Shown in pieces: positions 1 through 7,452 of a stretch of 64,000 nucleotides of DNA. The DNA is from Bacteroidota bacterium. Its GTDB lineage: Bacteria > Bacteroidota > Bacteroidia > NS11-12g > UBA955. Both the position numbers and the translations under genes were made by a program. Below the pieces are notes generated by a model that did not search any database, was not told the DNA's origin, and worked only from the letters and a program-made list of their open reading frames with translations. Where the stretch lies: positions 1 to 64,000 of the forward strand of contig JANXMZ010000061.1 in NCBI GenBank assembly GCA_025354385.1, given 5' to 3'. Numbering within the stretch: the first letter of the stretch is position 1; every line of letters starts with the position of its first letter.

Positions 1-65
1 CCCTTTAACCCAGCCATTTTTTTTAGTAATTCTGGAACCACAGTAAAAGCACTTTTTTTATTCAT
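1..65 (-). CDS. 5' end of an unidentified gene (partial)
   Basis: Reading leftwards from an ATG at 65, an open frame of 21 codons beginning MNKKSAFTVVPELLKK runs off the window edge. It is preceded by a Bacteroidota-type promoter at 82-109, which supports a real gene start. Too little is present to assign a family. Confidence 0.5.
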   Translation of the reverse strand, partial: MNKKSAFTVVPELLKKMAGLK

Positions 66-81
66 AACCTTTGACAAGGCT

Positions 82-109
82 CAAAGCTAATGACATTAAG
101 GGATACAAA
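82..109 (-). promoter_or_regulatory. Bacteroidota-type promoter
   Basis: On the minus strand a TTTG (plus 106-109) and TAGCTTTG (plus 82-89) are 16 bp apart. This fits the TTTG/TAnnTTTG pattern, with a slightly short spacer. It drives the partial gene starting at 65. Confidence 0.45.
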
Positions 110-125
110 TGATTTTAGCCTAAAA

Positions 126-159
126 TTTGTCTATTAAGCCATAAATTCTTATATATTTG
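126..159 (+). promoter_or_regulatory. Bacteroidota-type promoter of the 52-aa ORF
   Basis: TTTG at 126-129 and TATATTTG at 152-159 are separated by 22 bp. The -7 box ends only 10 bp before the ATG at 170, implying a very short leader. Confidence 0.55.
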
Positions 160-169
160 CACCAATCAA

Positions 170-328
170 ATGAATATGACACAGCAAAAATCAAGAACCG
201 GCTATTGGATGCTTTTCTTAGTATCACTAACTGTTATTACATTATTACTGATTTTTCAACCTGAAGCTTTCTGGTTGGCGCTTCCTACTACTGTGGGTGG
301 TTTCGCCATGGCCATGGACTGGATTTAG
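170..328 (+). CDS. small single-pass membrane protein, 52 aa
   Basis: The 52-residue product starts MNMTQQKSRTGYW, then has one hydrophobic stretch (about residues 14-30, LFLVSLTVITLLLIF) and a short second apolar segment ending in AMAMDWI. I do not recognise a family. Reality is supported by a consensus promoter just upstream (126-159) and a terminator just downstream (353-382), so it forms a complete monocistronic unit. A second in-frame ATG at 176 is an alternative start. The predicted location is the inner membrane and the function is unknown. Confidence 0.6.
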   Translation: MNMTQQKSRTGYWMLFLVSLTVITLLLIFQPEAFWLALPTTVGGFAMAMDWI

Positions 329-352
329 TCCTGACTTAATATAAGAAAATCT

Positions 353-382
353 TAAGCTCCCTTTTTCAAGGGGCTTTTTTTA
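353..382 (+). terminator. intrinsic terminator of the 52-aa gene
   Basis: AGCTCC and GGGGCT form a 6-bp stem around a 9-nt loop, followed by a run of seven T. It sits between the convergent ends of the small plus-strand gene and the aminotransferase gene. Confidence 0.6.
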
Positions 383-1642
383 TTTGATACGTTTGGCAAT
401 TGTTTTGAGTGCTTTTACCAATGCATCTAAATCATCTGTGTTGGTATACAAATGCGGTGTAATACGAACTCCATGCACATTCGCACTATCAATGGCCACG
501 GTCCATATTTTAAATTCATCCATCAATGTTTTTGCAAGTGCTGCAGGGGTAAGGTTTTTGATGCCTACATTGGCAATGCCACAACTCCTTTTAGGGTCGC
601 TTGGTGTATTTAATAAGATATTGGGTTCGTTTTTAATTTGCTCAGTCCAATATGTTTTAAGAAAGCGCAAACGGTTTTCTTTTTCGATTATGCCAATGCT
701 GTTATGGAAATCAATAGCATGCCTAATAGCAATATCGGATGGTACCGAAATAGTGCCAGTATGGTTTAGTTTTCGAATATCTGTATCGGCATAACCCATT
801 TCGCCAAAAAGGGGCCATATGTTTTTTATCTTGTCTTTATTGACATATAATATACCAGCACCCAAGGGGGCACCTAGCCATTTGTGTAAACTGCTGCCAT
901 AATAATCGCAACTTAAATCGGTTATTTTAAAATCGAAATGTGCAACTGCGTGAGCACCATCCACCAAAACTTCAACCCCTTTGCTATGTGCCATATCGCA
1001 AATTTTTCTGACAGGTAAAATTTGGCCTGTAATGTTAATCATGTGGCAAATCATGATAAGTCTTGTTTTAGAAGTAATTGCATTGGCATAAAGCGAAACA
1101 ATTTCTTCATCTGACTGGGGATCTAAAGGCATTTCCAAAATTTTATTTACCATGCCATAGCGTTTGGAAACTTGTTTAAACATATCCAACATGCTGCCGT
1201 AATCTTGGCTGCACATAATGGCCTCATCCCCCTGTTTCCAATCTGTTCCCGAAATAATGGTGTCTAAAGATTCAGTGGTATTGCGCGTAATAATTAATTC
1301 ATCATGCGAGCAACCTAATAGGTCGGCCAATTGATTTTTACTTTTTGTTTTCTCCTCAAATTGAACAGTACGCATATAGTAGGAGGCCTCTTTATTGATA
1401 TCTTGAATGGTTTTCAAATAAGCATCCAAAACTGGTTGTGCCATCATACTGTAATATCCGTTTTCTAAATTAATATAATCCGTTTTTAATAAATATTGTG
1501 CCCTTATCTCATCCCAAAAATTGTATGTAGGTGTTGCATTCAATTGCGGGGGTAATTGATTCATTATCCGCTCTGCTTTTAATTTCAATGGGAATACCGC
1601 TGTGATAAAAAGTGATTTTATAAAATTTCTTTTACTAAGCAT
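380..1642 (-). CDS. class V PLP-dependent aminotransferase (isopenicillin N epimerase/cysteine desulfurase-like)
   Basis: The 420-aa product is a fold-type I PLP enzyme. VDGAH at about 227-231 supplies the Asp that contacts the pyridine ring, and SLHKWLGAPLG has the Schiff-base lysine at about Lys254. This HKW context is typical of the isopenicillin N epimerase-like branch rather than of IscS/SufS, which carry a mobile Cys loop that I do not see. The N-terminus (MLSKRNFIKSLFITAVF) has a basic start and a hydrophobic run, suggesting export or membrane attachment. The true substrate cannot be read from sequence. The gene stands alone, convergent with the small gene at 170-328. Confidence 0.8.
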   Translation of the reverse strand: MLSKRNFIKSLFITAVFPLKLKAERIMNQLPPQLNATPTYNFWDEIRAQYLLKTDYINLENGYYSMMAQPVLDAYLKTIQDINKEASYYMRTVQFEEKTKSKNQLADLLGCSHDELIITRNTTESLDTIISGTDWKQGDEAIMCSQDYGSMLDMFKQVSKRYGMVNKILEMPLDPQSDEEIVSLYANAITSKTRLIMICHMINITGQILPVRKICDMAHSKGVEVLVDGAHAVAHFDFKITDLSCDYYGSSLHKWLGAPLGAGILYVNKDKIKNIWPLFGEMGYADTDIRKLNHTGTISVPSDIAIRHAIDFHNSIGIIEKENRLRFLKTYWTEQIKNEPNILLNTPSDPKRSCGIANVGIKNLTPAALAKTLMDEFKIWTVAIDSANVHGVRITPHLYTNTDDLDALVKALKTIAKRIK

Positions 1643-1726
1643 GCATGCAAGGTAATCATATTTTTAATACGATTTTATTTTTGGAAAACATAGAAAAGAA
1701 GATAGAAAAGAATTGGTGAATATTTA

Positions 1727-2344
1727 TTAATTGATGTCTTTTCTAAACTGTGGCAAAGTCAAATTAAATTTTACAGCAATCACCCTAATGGCAAAAATAA
1801 GCGCCATAGAAATAGCGATATTAATTTTTCTTTCGCAATTGAAATAGTCAAAAATAAGATAAATAATAGCGCCCGCTAAACAGGCAGAGGCATAAATATT
1901 TTTTCTAAAAAGTACAGGTATTTCATTGGTGAGTACATCGCGAATAACACCACCCATTACCGCAGAAAACATACCCATAATAGCAGCAATCATGGGGTGA
2001 AAACCCAATCCTAAAGTCTTTTCTACACCCAGAATGGTAAACATGGCTATTCCAATTGAGTCGAATACAAATAGGGCTTTCGGCATCTTTAATAATTGAC
2101 TAAAAAAGAGGCGACTCAGAATAATGCCCACCAGAATAGCATATAAAAAATTAATATCTCCAATCCATGTCAGTGGGAACGAGCCAAGCATCATGTCTCT
2201 TAAACTACCACCTCCAATAGCCGTTATGAACCCAATAAAACTTACACCAAACCAATCGTGTTGAGATTTTTTATTGGCAACCAGTGCTCCAGAGATGGCA
2301 AAAAATCCAGTGCCTATTAATTCAAGAAGGTATTGAAATTTCAT
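1727..2344 (-). CDS. TRIC/YicG family membrane channel protein
   Basis: The 205-aa polytopic protein is made almost entirely of hydrophobic helices (about seven), with two internally related halves. Each half carries a glycine-rich kink followed by Arg-Asp: GGGSLRDMML near residue 45 and GGVIRDVLTNEIP near residue 131. This duplication is diagnostic of the prokaryotic TRIC (trimeric intracellular cation channel, formerly UPF0126) family. Its start overlaps the stop of the upstream thioesterase gene by ATGA, so the two are translationally coupled. The physiological ion in bacteria is not settled. Confidence 0.88.
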   Translation of the reverse strand: MKFQYLLELIGTGFFAISGALVANKKSQHDWFGVSFIGFITAIGGGSLRDMMLGSFPLTWIGDINFLYAILVGIILSRLFFSQLLKMPKALFVFDSIGIAMFTILGVEKTLGLGFHPMIAAIMGMFSAVMGGVIRDVLTNEIPVLFRKNIYASACLAGAIIYLIFDYFNCERKINIAISMALIFAIRVIAVKFNLTLPQFRKDIN

Positions 2345-2781
2345 AAATTATGTAATTGATTTTTGTTATTCGCTAATATACAAAGGTGAGGGCAAGGCTG
2401 ACCACTTTTCAATGATACAAAAATAAATGTTGCGTTACAAATGGTTTCTATTTCACCGAATTGATTCTCTTTTGAAACGTGTACATAAATTTTAATAGAC
2501 GTGCGCCCAAGTTCAATAATAGAAGCCTTTAATTCTATAATATCCCCAAGATGGGCTGGTTTTTTAAAATCCACTTTATCTAAACTGGCGGTAACAGCGC
2601 CATCACAGCCGGTGCCATACAATAACCTTCGGGTAGCCTTGGCCGCTGCTAAGTCCATTTCGGCCAAAACCTTACCACCGAAAAGTGTGCCCGCATAATT
2701 GAGGTCTTCCGGAAAAACAATGAAGGAATGAATGGCCTCCAGTCCGTTAATGATTTTTAATTGATTCAATTCAGTACTCAT
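2341..2781 (-). CDS. acyl-CoA thioesterase, hotdog fold (YciA-like)
   Basis: The 146-aa protein has a single hotdog domain. The segment NYAGTLFGGKVLAEMDLAA (about residues 28-46) contains the conserved Asn/Gly-Gly and the helix-borne Asp of the acyl-CoA hydrolase family, and VDFKKPAHLGDIIEL follows in the second conserved block. Such enzymes hydrolyse acyl-CoA thioesters in the cytoplasm. It is the first gene of a two-gene unit with the TRIC gene, with which it overlaps by 4 bp. Substrate chain length cannot be inferred. Confidence 0.82.
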   Translation of the reverse strand: MSTELNQLKIINGLEAIHSFIVFPEDLNYAGTLFGGKVLAEMDLAAAKATRRLLYGTGCDGAVTASLDKVDFKKPAHLGDIIELKASIIELGRTSIKIYVHVSKENQFGEIETICNATFIFVSLKSGQPCPHLCILANNKNQLHNL

Positions 2782-2802
2782 TTTCTTATTTGTTTATAGC
2801 AT

Positions 2803-2839
2803 AAAAAAAGCCCTTCAAAATATTTTGAAGGGCTTTTTT
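2803..2839 (-). terminator. strong bidirectional terminator
   Basis: An almost perfect inverted repeat (AAAAAAAGCCCTTCAAAA, then TA, then the complementary arm) carries A and T tracts on both sides. In the minus direction it closes the 24-codon ORF/small RNA unit at 2861-2942 and insulates the thioesterase gene. Confidence 0.85.
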
Positions 2840-2860
2840 GTAATATTATTTTCTACAAAA

Positions 2861-2935
2861 TTATTGCAAAACAGCAATACGCCCTTCGTTCAAACGGCAT
2901 ACATGTTTACAATATTTATTTTGTTGGTTGGTCAT
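2861..2935 (-). CDS. 24-aa small protein (or small RNA unit)
   Basis: A 24-codon frame encodes a short basic peptide beginning MTNQQNKYCKHVCRLNEGR, with a C-x3-C pair and a His between. It has an exact promoter upstream (2948-2978) and a strong terminator 22 bp downstream, so a transcript of about 140 nt is expected. Whether the product is the peptide or the RNA cannot be decided here. It is too short for standard gene callers. No family is recognised. Confidence 0.5.
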   Translation of the reverse strand: MTNQQNKYCKHVCRLNEGRIAVLQ

Positions 2936-2947
2936 TTATTATGGTTG

Positions 2948-2978
2948 CAAATGTAATGTTAAAAAAGATGGCTACAAA
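2948..2978 (-). promoter_or_regulatory. consensus Bacteroidota promoter of the 24-aa unit
   Basis: On the minus strand TTTG (plus 2975-2978) is followed after exactly 19 bp by TACATTTG (plus 2948-2955). This is a textbook match to the TTTG/TAnnTTTG promoter. It ends 12 bp before the ATG at 2935. Confidence 0.7.
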
Positions 2979-3010
2979 TTATTTTTACATTAATAAAAAA
3001 ATGTAAGCAT

Positions 3011-3039
3011 AAAAAAAGTCCCGGCATTATACCGGAACT
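3011..3039 (-). terminator. terminator of the FAS1 gene
   Basis: On the minus strand GTTCCGG and CCGGGAC pair (one G-U) around a 7-nt loop, followed by seven T. It lies 30 bp beyond the stop of the FAS1 gene. Confidence 0.75.
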
Positions 3040-3068
3040 CTCTTGCGCTGTATATTTTCAGTTTGTTT

Positions 3069-3626
3069 TTATTTTGGCATCACTACTGCATCAATAGAGT
3101 GAATTACACCATTAGATTGCAATACATCGTAAACAATAATGTTGGAGGTTCCACCCATTTCATCTGTAATTAAAATGTTATGAGGACCATTCATTGTGAA
3201 AGTTAACATACCTCCTGCAACAGTTGGCAACATGGCTTTTCCTTTTCCAGCTTTAATTAATTTAGTAAGGTCATCGTAAGTATACTTTCCTGCAACAACA
3301 TGGTAAGTAAGAATTTTTGTCAAAGTAGCTTTGTTCTCTGGTTTCAAAAGCGTGCCGACGGTTCCTTCAGGTAAATTTTCAAAAGCGTCATTGGTTGGTG
3401 CAAATACGGTAAAAGGTCCCGCAGATTTTAAAGTAGCAACTAAGTCGGCCGCCTTTACAGCAGCTACCAAAGTGGTGTGAACTTTTGAGTTCAAAGCATT
3501 GTCAATAATGTCTTTTTTAGGAAGCATAGGCTCGCCACCTACTTGTACATTCTGTGCATTAGCTAAAGTGAAGGAGGCTGTTAATGCGATAAGTACCGCT
3601 GCGAATTTTAATTTAATCTGTTTCAT
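3069..3626 (-). CDS. secreted fasciclin (FAS1) domain protein
   Basis: The 185-aa protein has a clear Sec signal peptide (MKQIKLKFAAVLIALTASF, cleavage after the ANA at about residue 24). A single FAS1 domain follows from about residue 45. The FAS1 H1 motif appears as GPFTVFAPTNDAFENLP, the central YHVVAGKY motif follows, and the C-terminal block is NGVIHSIDAVVMP. FAS1 domains mediate adhesion or act as periplasmic/secreted scaffolds. The gene is monocistronic, with its own terminator, and diverges from the MarR gene at 3743, leaving 116 bp for both promoters. Confidence 0.9.
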   Translation of the reverse strand: MKQIKLKFAAVLIALTASFTLANAQNVQVGGEPMLPKKDIIDNALNSKVHTTLVAAVKAADLVATLKSAGPFTVFAPTNDAFENLPEGTVGTLLKPENKATLTKILTYHVVAGKYTYDDLTKLIKAGKGKAMLPTVAGGMLTFTMNGPHNILITDEMGGTSNIIVYDVLQSNGVIHSIDAVVMPK

Positions 3627-3742
3627 TTTATTTGATATTTTTTCTTGGTTATGATACTACTTACGAAGCATTTTGTAATTTGGTTTTGAAATTTTAAAAA
3701 TTCTATAAAAAACATTGTACCTTCGTTTTAAACTTTATTTGT

Positions 3743-4183
3743 ATGGCCATCAATTCCAAAGTAGAACTCGACAATGTATTCGTAACAGTAACCAAGTTAA
3801 GAAGAAAACTGGATGCACAGATTGAAGCCGAGTTGCATTATGTTGGTTATAAGAATTTTAAATCCTCTTATCTGCCAATTCTGATCATGCTAAATAAGGA
3901 AGGTCGATCTGTTGTTAGCATTGCTTACGATTATGGTATTAGCAAACAAGCTATCAGTAAACTATCTTCAGAAATGATGGGCGAAGGACTTTTAAAAACG
4001 CTTGTTAATAAAGAAGACAGAAGATCTATGACCCTAGTTTTAACAGCAAAGGGTAAACGAATGGCCAATGATGCAAAAAAATGTGTGAGCAAACTCAATG
4101 ACAATTATAAAACCTTAATTGGGAAAAATAAATACGACCAGATGTTAGATTCTCTCCTTTCGCTTTTAGCCTTCCATGATTAG
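3743..4183 (+). CDS. MarR-family transcriptional regulator
   Basis: The 146-aa protein has the winged-helix layout of MarR. The recognition-helix region is SIAYDYGISKQAISKLSSEM (about 71-90), followed by the wing with the conserved D-R-R-S (NKEDRRSMTLVLTAKGK, about 107-123). Long helices at both ends form the dimer interface. Its divergent position relative to the FAS1 gene suggests it may control that promoter or its own. The ligand is unknown. Confidence 0.85.
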   Translation: MAINSKVELDNVFVTVTKLRRKLDAQIEAELHYVGYKNFKSSYLPILIMLNKEGRSVVSIAYDYGISKQAISKLSSEMMGEGLLKTLVNKEDRRSMTLVLTAKGKRMANDAKKCVSKLNDNYKTLIGKNKYDQMLDSLLSLLAFHD

Positions 4184-4189
4184 ACCCAT

Positions 4190-4216
4190 AGGCAGTCGGC
4201 AGGAAGCAGTTGGAAG
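4190..4216 (+). repeat. degenerate 7-bp repeat array, arm 1
   Basis: Read on the minus strand, the stretch divides into heptamers TCCAACT, GCTTCCT, GCCGACT, GCCT. It matches the array at 5049-5180 in inverted orientation. The two arrays bracket the four-helix-bundle gene. Confidence 0.6.
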
Positions 4217-4367
4217 TATGGTAATTTGGCTCTATGGCTTGTGTTAGGGTTAAAGGTATTACTTCTGTTATGAATTTTATAGGCAGTATTGATTGGTGAT
4301 TCTTTAAAGGTAGTGCTACTTTTTCGAAGTTTTAGTAGTGTTGGAATACATAATTGATTGAATTAAT

Positions 4368-4754
4368 TTAAAGTTTCCTATCTATCGGTAAAAACTTTTC
4401 AGCATTATTGGCCATGGCACCTAACATAGCGCCTACTTCTCTGCATTTAGTTGATAGATCATTATATTTTTCAGTGGTGATGTATTTGCAGTCTTTTGCA
4501 AAATCAAGCCATACCATAGTTTCACTGCATTCACCATCACAGTCTAATAATTTACTGATAAAATGTTTGGGATATTTTCTTTTTCTGTAACCTTCTGCTA
4601 GATTAGCACAAACAGATCGCGATGAACGTCTTATTTGATCACATAATGCGTAAGTTTCTTCCCTTGGGAATGACTTTGAAATTTCAAATATTTCCATTGC
4701 TAATTTATAAGCTTGTTGATATACCTTCAAGTCTTTAAAACCATAGTTTTCCAT
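4368..4754 (-). CDS. four helix bundle protein (S23/23S rRNA-IVP family)
   Basis: The 128-aa, all-helical protein begins with the family signature FKDLKVYQQAYKLAMEIFEI. It also contains the conserved central block QIRRSSRSVCANLAEGY (about 41-57), as in the S23/IVP family (TIGR02436-like, related to Avd of diversity-generating retroelements). No reverse transcriptase or rRNA gene lies nearby. Members are thought to bind nucleic acid, but their role outside rRNA intervening sequences is unknown. Here the gene is isolated, within AT-rich DNA, and flanked by inverted 7-bp repeat arrays, which suggests a mobile or repeat-associated unit. Confidence 0.85.
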   Translation of the reverse strand: MENYGFKDLKVYQQAYKLAMEIFEISKSFPREETYALCDQIRRSSRSVCANLAEGYRKRKYPKHFISKLLDCDGECSETMVWLDFAKDCKYITTEKYNDLSTKCREVGAMLGAMANNAEKFLPIDRKL

Positions 4755-5048
4755 AGTAAATTTTTAATTTTATATCAAAGATGTAAAATCAAAAAACACA
4801 ATCAAAATTTTATATTTTAAAAAAAATCTGTGTAAAATAAAGTTTCATATTAATAACTGATGACCAAGTTTATATAAACCTAAATTTCGTACAATTATAA
4901 ACCAAACAAAAAGACATAATTGACCAAGACTAAATAGTAAAATAACTTCCTCTAGAATTTACCAAAAAATCAAACTGCCTATAAAAACCTCCGAAAAAAA
5001 TACAAACTATATACCTAAACACAACAATCTACATATTCCTCACCTTTA
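4755..5048. other. AT-rich non-coding segment
   Basis: Very AT-rich sequence upstream of the four-helix-bundle gene. No frame, RNA gene or clear promoter was recognised. It probably holds that gene's leader. Confidence 0.5.
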
Positions 5049-5180
5049 CTGCTTCCTGCCAACTGCATCCCGCCTATGTCTTTCTGCCGACTGCCAACTG
5101 CCCATACACCCTGCAGTCCCCGATGCAGAGTGTTCAAACTTTGTTGCCAACTGCCAACTATCAACTGCCAATTGGCTTTC
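5049..5180 (+). repeat. degenerate 7-bp repeat array, arm 2 (CTGCCRA)
   Basis: The sequence reads in heptamers such as CTGCTTC, CTGCCAA, CTGCATC, CTGCCGA, CTGCCAA, CTGCCCA. Then, after an interruption, it continues TGCCAAC, TGCCAAC, TATCAAC, TGCCAAT. It is the inverted counterpart of 4190-4216 and runs up to the promoter of the next gene. There is no CRISPR-like spacing. Confidence 0.7.
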
Positions 5181-5189
5181 CTTTTCCCC

Positions 5190-5197
5190 TACTTTTG
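5190..5197 (+). promoter_or_regulatory. -7 element before the GDPD gene
   Basis: TACTTTTG matches TAnnTTTG and ends only 4 bp before the ATG at 5202. The transcript would be leaderless or nearly so. No good TTTG -33 element is at the usual distance because the repeat array occupies it. Confidence 0.4.
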
Positions 5198-5201
5198 CTT
5201 T

Positions 5202-5915
5202 ATGAATTTTGGAAATGGTGTGGCTGCTCACAGAGGTAATATGTCTGTGTTTCCCGAAAATACAATGGATGCTTTTGAAAGTGCTATTGCAATGGGCTGC
5301 AGCTGGATTGAACTCGATATACAAATTACTACCGACAAACAATTGGTGGTAACTCATGATGCCAATGCCATGCGTGTTACCGATGTTGACAAAGTGATAG
5401 TGAATTGCAGTTATCCTGAATTGTTGTCCTTAAATTTTGGAGCCTATTTTAAATCCCAAAAACACCATTCTTTGCCATTGCTATCTGATGTATTTGAATT
5501 AGCAAAAGGTACTCATACAAATATCTCTATTCAACCTAAAAATTATGGTTTAATAAAGCAAGCTTTACAATTGGCAAAGTCGCACAATATGCTCGGACAA
5601 ATTGGTTTTAATGATACCAATTGCGAATATTTAATTGAGGTAAAGCAATTGGAAAAGAGGGTGCCTGTGTTTTGGGATCGACCGCCCCATACCGATTTTG
5701 ATACCGATTTATTTATTGCCAAACAATATGAATTTGAAACACTGATGTATGAATGGCCAGGTATTACAGAAGAAAAAATTAAGACCGTAAAGAAAGCAGA
5801 TGTTCGCTTTGGTGCTTGTGTGATTAATGATTCTGCGGCCATGCAAAAATATCTTGATATGGGTGTTCAACACTTTTATACCGATTATCCTGAACAACTT
5901 TTAAAATTAATATGA
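5202..5915 (+). CDS. glycerophosphodiester phosphodiesterase
   Basis: Starting at the ATG at 5202, the 237-aa product shows the GDPD signature. AAHRGN (catalytic His at about 10, Arg 11) is followed by FPENTMDAFESA, then WIELDIQITTDKQLVVTHD with the metal-binding Glu-x-Asp and second His. It hydrolyses glycerophosphodiesters to glycerol-3-phosphate and an alcohol, or acts on glycerophosphate-decorated polymers. No signal peptide is present from this start. An upstream in-frame extension to 5076 would translate the 7-bp repeats and is rejected. The stop overlaps the next start by ATGA. Confidence 0.85.
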   Translation: MNFGNGVAAHRGNMSVFPENTMDAFESAIAMGCSWIELDIQITTDKQLVVTHDANAMRVTDVDKVIVNCSYPELLSLNFGAYFKSQKHHSLPLLSDVFELAKGTHTNISIQPKNYGLIKQALQLAKSHNMLGQIGFNDTNCEYLIEVKQLEKRVPVFWDRPPHTDFDTDLFIAKQYEFETLMYEWPGITEEKIKTVKKADVRFGACVINDSAAMQKYLDMGVQHFYTDYPEQLLKLI

Positions 5916-6682
5916 AGATAATAATACCGATGACTGGTCAGGGCAGTCGCTTTGTGAAAGCGGGCTACAACACCTATAAGGCGTTGATAGAAATGCATGG
6001 TCAGAAGATTATACAATATGTGGCCGACTTGTTTCCTGGTGAAGCCGATTTTATTTTTATCTGTAGAAATGATATGTTAGAGACTACAGATTTAAAGTCA
6101 ACTTTGTTGACTATTAAGCCAAGTGCTCAGGTGATAGGCATCGATGCACATAAACTAGGACCTGTTTATACAGTAGCTCAAGTGTATGATTATATCAACG
6201 ATGATGAGCCAGTAATTTGCAACTACTGCGATTTTTTTATGTTGTGGAATTATGCTCATTTTTTAAAGACTTTAAAAGAACAACCCTCAGTAGGTGCAAT
6301 ACCATGTTATACTGGTTTTCATCCACACTTATTGCACCCACATAATTTATATGCAGGTTGCCAAGTGAATGATAAAATGCAATTGACAGAGATTAAAGAG
6401 AAATTTAGTTTTGAGATAGATAAGAGCAAAGGTTACCATTCGGCAGGAACTTATTATTTTGAAAAGGGTGCTTATGTCAAAAAATATTTTACACAATTAA
6501 TGGATGAACAAGTTACATTGAATGGGGAGTATTACATCAGTCTTGTATACAATTTAATGGTGCGCGATGGATTGCCAGTATTGGTTTACGATGAAGTGCC
6601 ACATTTTTGTCAGTGGGGTACACCCGAGGATATGATGGAATATAATAATTGGTCGACTATATTTGAAGCCTACAGCATATGA
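5912..6682 (+). CDS. sugar nucleotidyltransferase-like protein (first paralogue)
   Basis: The 256-aa protein has the GT-A NTP-transferase N-terminus MKIIIPMTGQGSRFVKAGY with the nucleotide-binding G-x-G-x-x-R at about 9-14. The usual lysine of the KP motif is replaced by YKALIEMHGQ. NYCDFF at about residue 105 occupies the metal-binding Asp position, and CQWGTPEDMMEYNNW near the C-terminus matches the WGTPxD motif of this branch. It probably makes an NDP-activated sugar or polyol. It overlaps both neighbours by 4 bp. Confidence 0.78.
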   Translation: MKIIIPMTGQGSRFVKAGYNTYKALIEMHGQKIIQYVADLFPGEADFIFICRNDMLETTDLKSTLLTIKPSAQVIGIDAHKLGPVYTVAQVYDYINDDEPVICNYCDFFMLWNYAHFLKTLKEQPSVGAIPCYTGFHPHLLHPHNLYAGCQVNDKMQLTEIKEKFSFEIDKSKGYHSAGTYYFEKGAYVKKYFTQLMDEQVTLNGEYYISLVYNLMVRDGLPVLVYDEVPHFCQWGTPEDMMEYNNWSTIFEAYSI

Positions 6683-7452
6683 TAAAATTAATACCAATGG
6701 CAGGAGCCGGCAGTCGTTTTGCCGAGAAGGGTTATACCACTCCAAAACCTTTGTTGCCAATCATGAATCAACCTATGGTGGTGCAGGCTACAAATGCCTT
6801 ACCCGATGCCGAAAAACCCATTTTTATTTTGCGCGATTTTCACATATCGGAGTATAAAATTGGGTCGCGATTATTGGAGTATTATCCCAATGCAGAAATT
6901 ATTGTTTTGGAAGCGCTCACCGAAGGGCAAGCTGTTACTTGTTTAACGGCTAAATCATTTATTAATACCGATGAGGAATTGGTGATAGGTGCTAGCGATA
7001 ATGGCATGATGTATTCGCGCGAAAAATTCGATACTATGAAAGCCGATGCTGATGCCATTGTTTTTACTTTTAGAAACAATCCTGCAGTGCTTGCCAATCC
7101 GCGTGCTTATGGTTGGGTTGTAGTGGATAATGAAAATAATATTACCGAAGCGAAAGTAAAATTCAATATGCCAGACCCTATGCAAAACCACGCGATCGTG
7201 GGTGCCTTTTGGTTTAAACACGGAGCCGATTTTGTAAGTGCAGCAGAGCGCATGATAGCAGCAAATCGCAGAATCAATAATGAATTTTATGTCGATGAAT
7301 GTGTGAATGATTTATTGGCCATGGGTAAAAAAGTAAAGGCTTTCGAAATAGATCATTACATCTGTTGGGGCACTCCGGCCGACTATGAAACTTTTAATTA
7401 TTGGGAAGTTTATTTTAAGCAATTGGAACAACATCCTTACGGTAAAAAATAA
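6679..7452 (+). CDS. sugar nucleotidyltransferase (second paralogue)
   Basis: The 257-aa protein is a canonical NTP-transferase, with IPMAGAGSRFAEKGY, then TTPKPLLPI containing the substrate Lys of the KP motif, GASDNGM at about residue 112 as the metal site, and CWGTPADYETFNYW at the C-terminus. It is paralogous to the preceding protein but more conserved, so the upstream copy may have a different or regulatory role. The ATGA overlap upstream and the TAATG overlap downstream show tight translational coupling. Confidence 0.82.
   Translation: MIKLIPMAGAGSRFAEKGYTTPKPLLPIMNQPMVVQATNALPDAEKPIFILRDFHISEYKIGSRLLEYYPNAEIIVLEALTEGQAVTCLTAKSFINTDEELVIGASDNGMMYSREKFDTMKADADAIVFTFRNNPAVLANPRAYGWVVVDNENNITEAKVKFNMPDPMQNHAIVGAFWFKHGADFVSAAERMIAANRRINNEFYVDECVNDLLAMGKKVKAFEIDHYICWGTPADYETFNYWEVYFKQLEQHPYGKK

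Noticed and set aside
4368..4754. Part of a diversity-generating retroelement (Avd)
   Set aside because: No reverse transcriptase and no template/variable repeat pair is visible nearby.
4190..5180. CRISPR array
   Set aside because: The repeats are 7 bp, contiguous and degenerate, with no spacers of uniform length and no cas genes.
5076..5201. Upstream in-frame extension of the GDPD gene
   Set aside because: It translates the 7-bp repeat array into low-complexity Cys/Pro-rich sequence, and the conserved GDPD domain begins right after the ATG at 5202.
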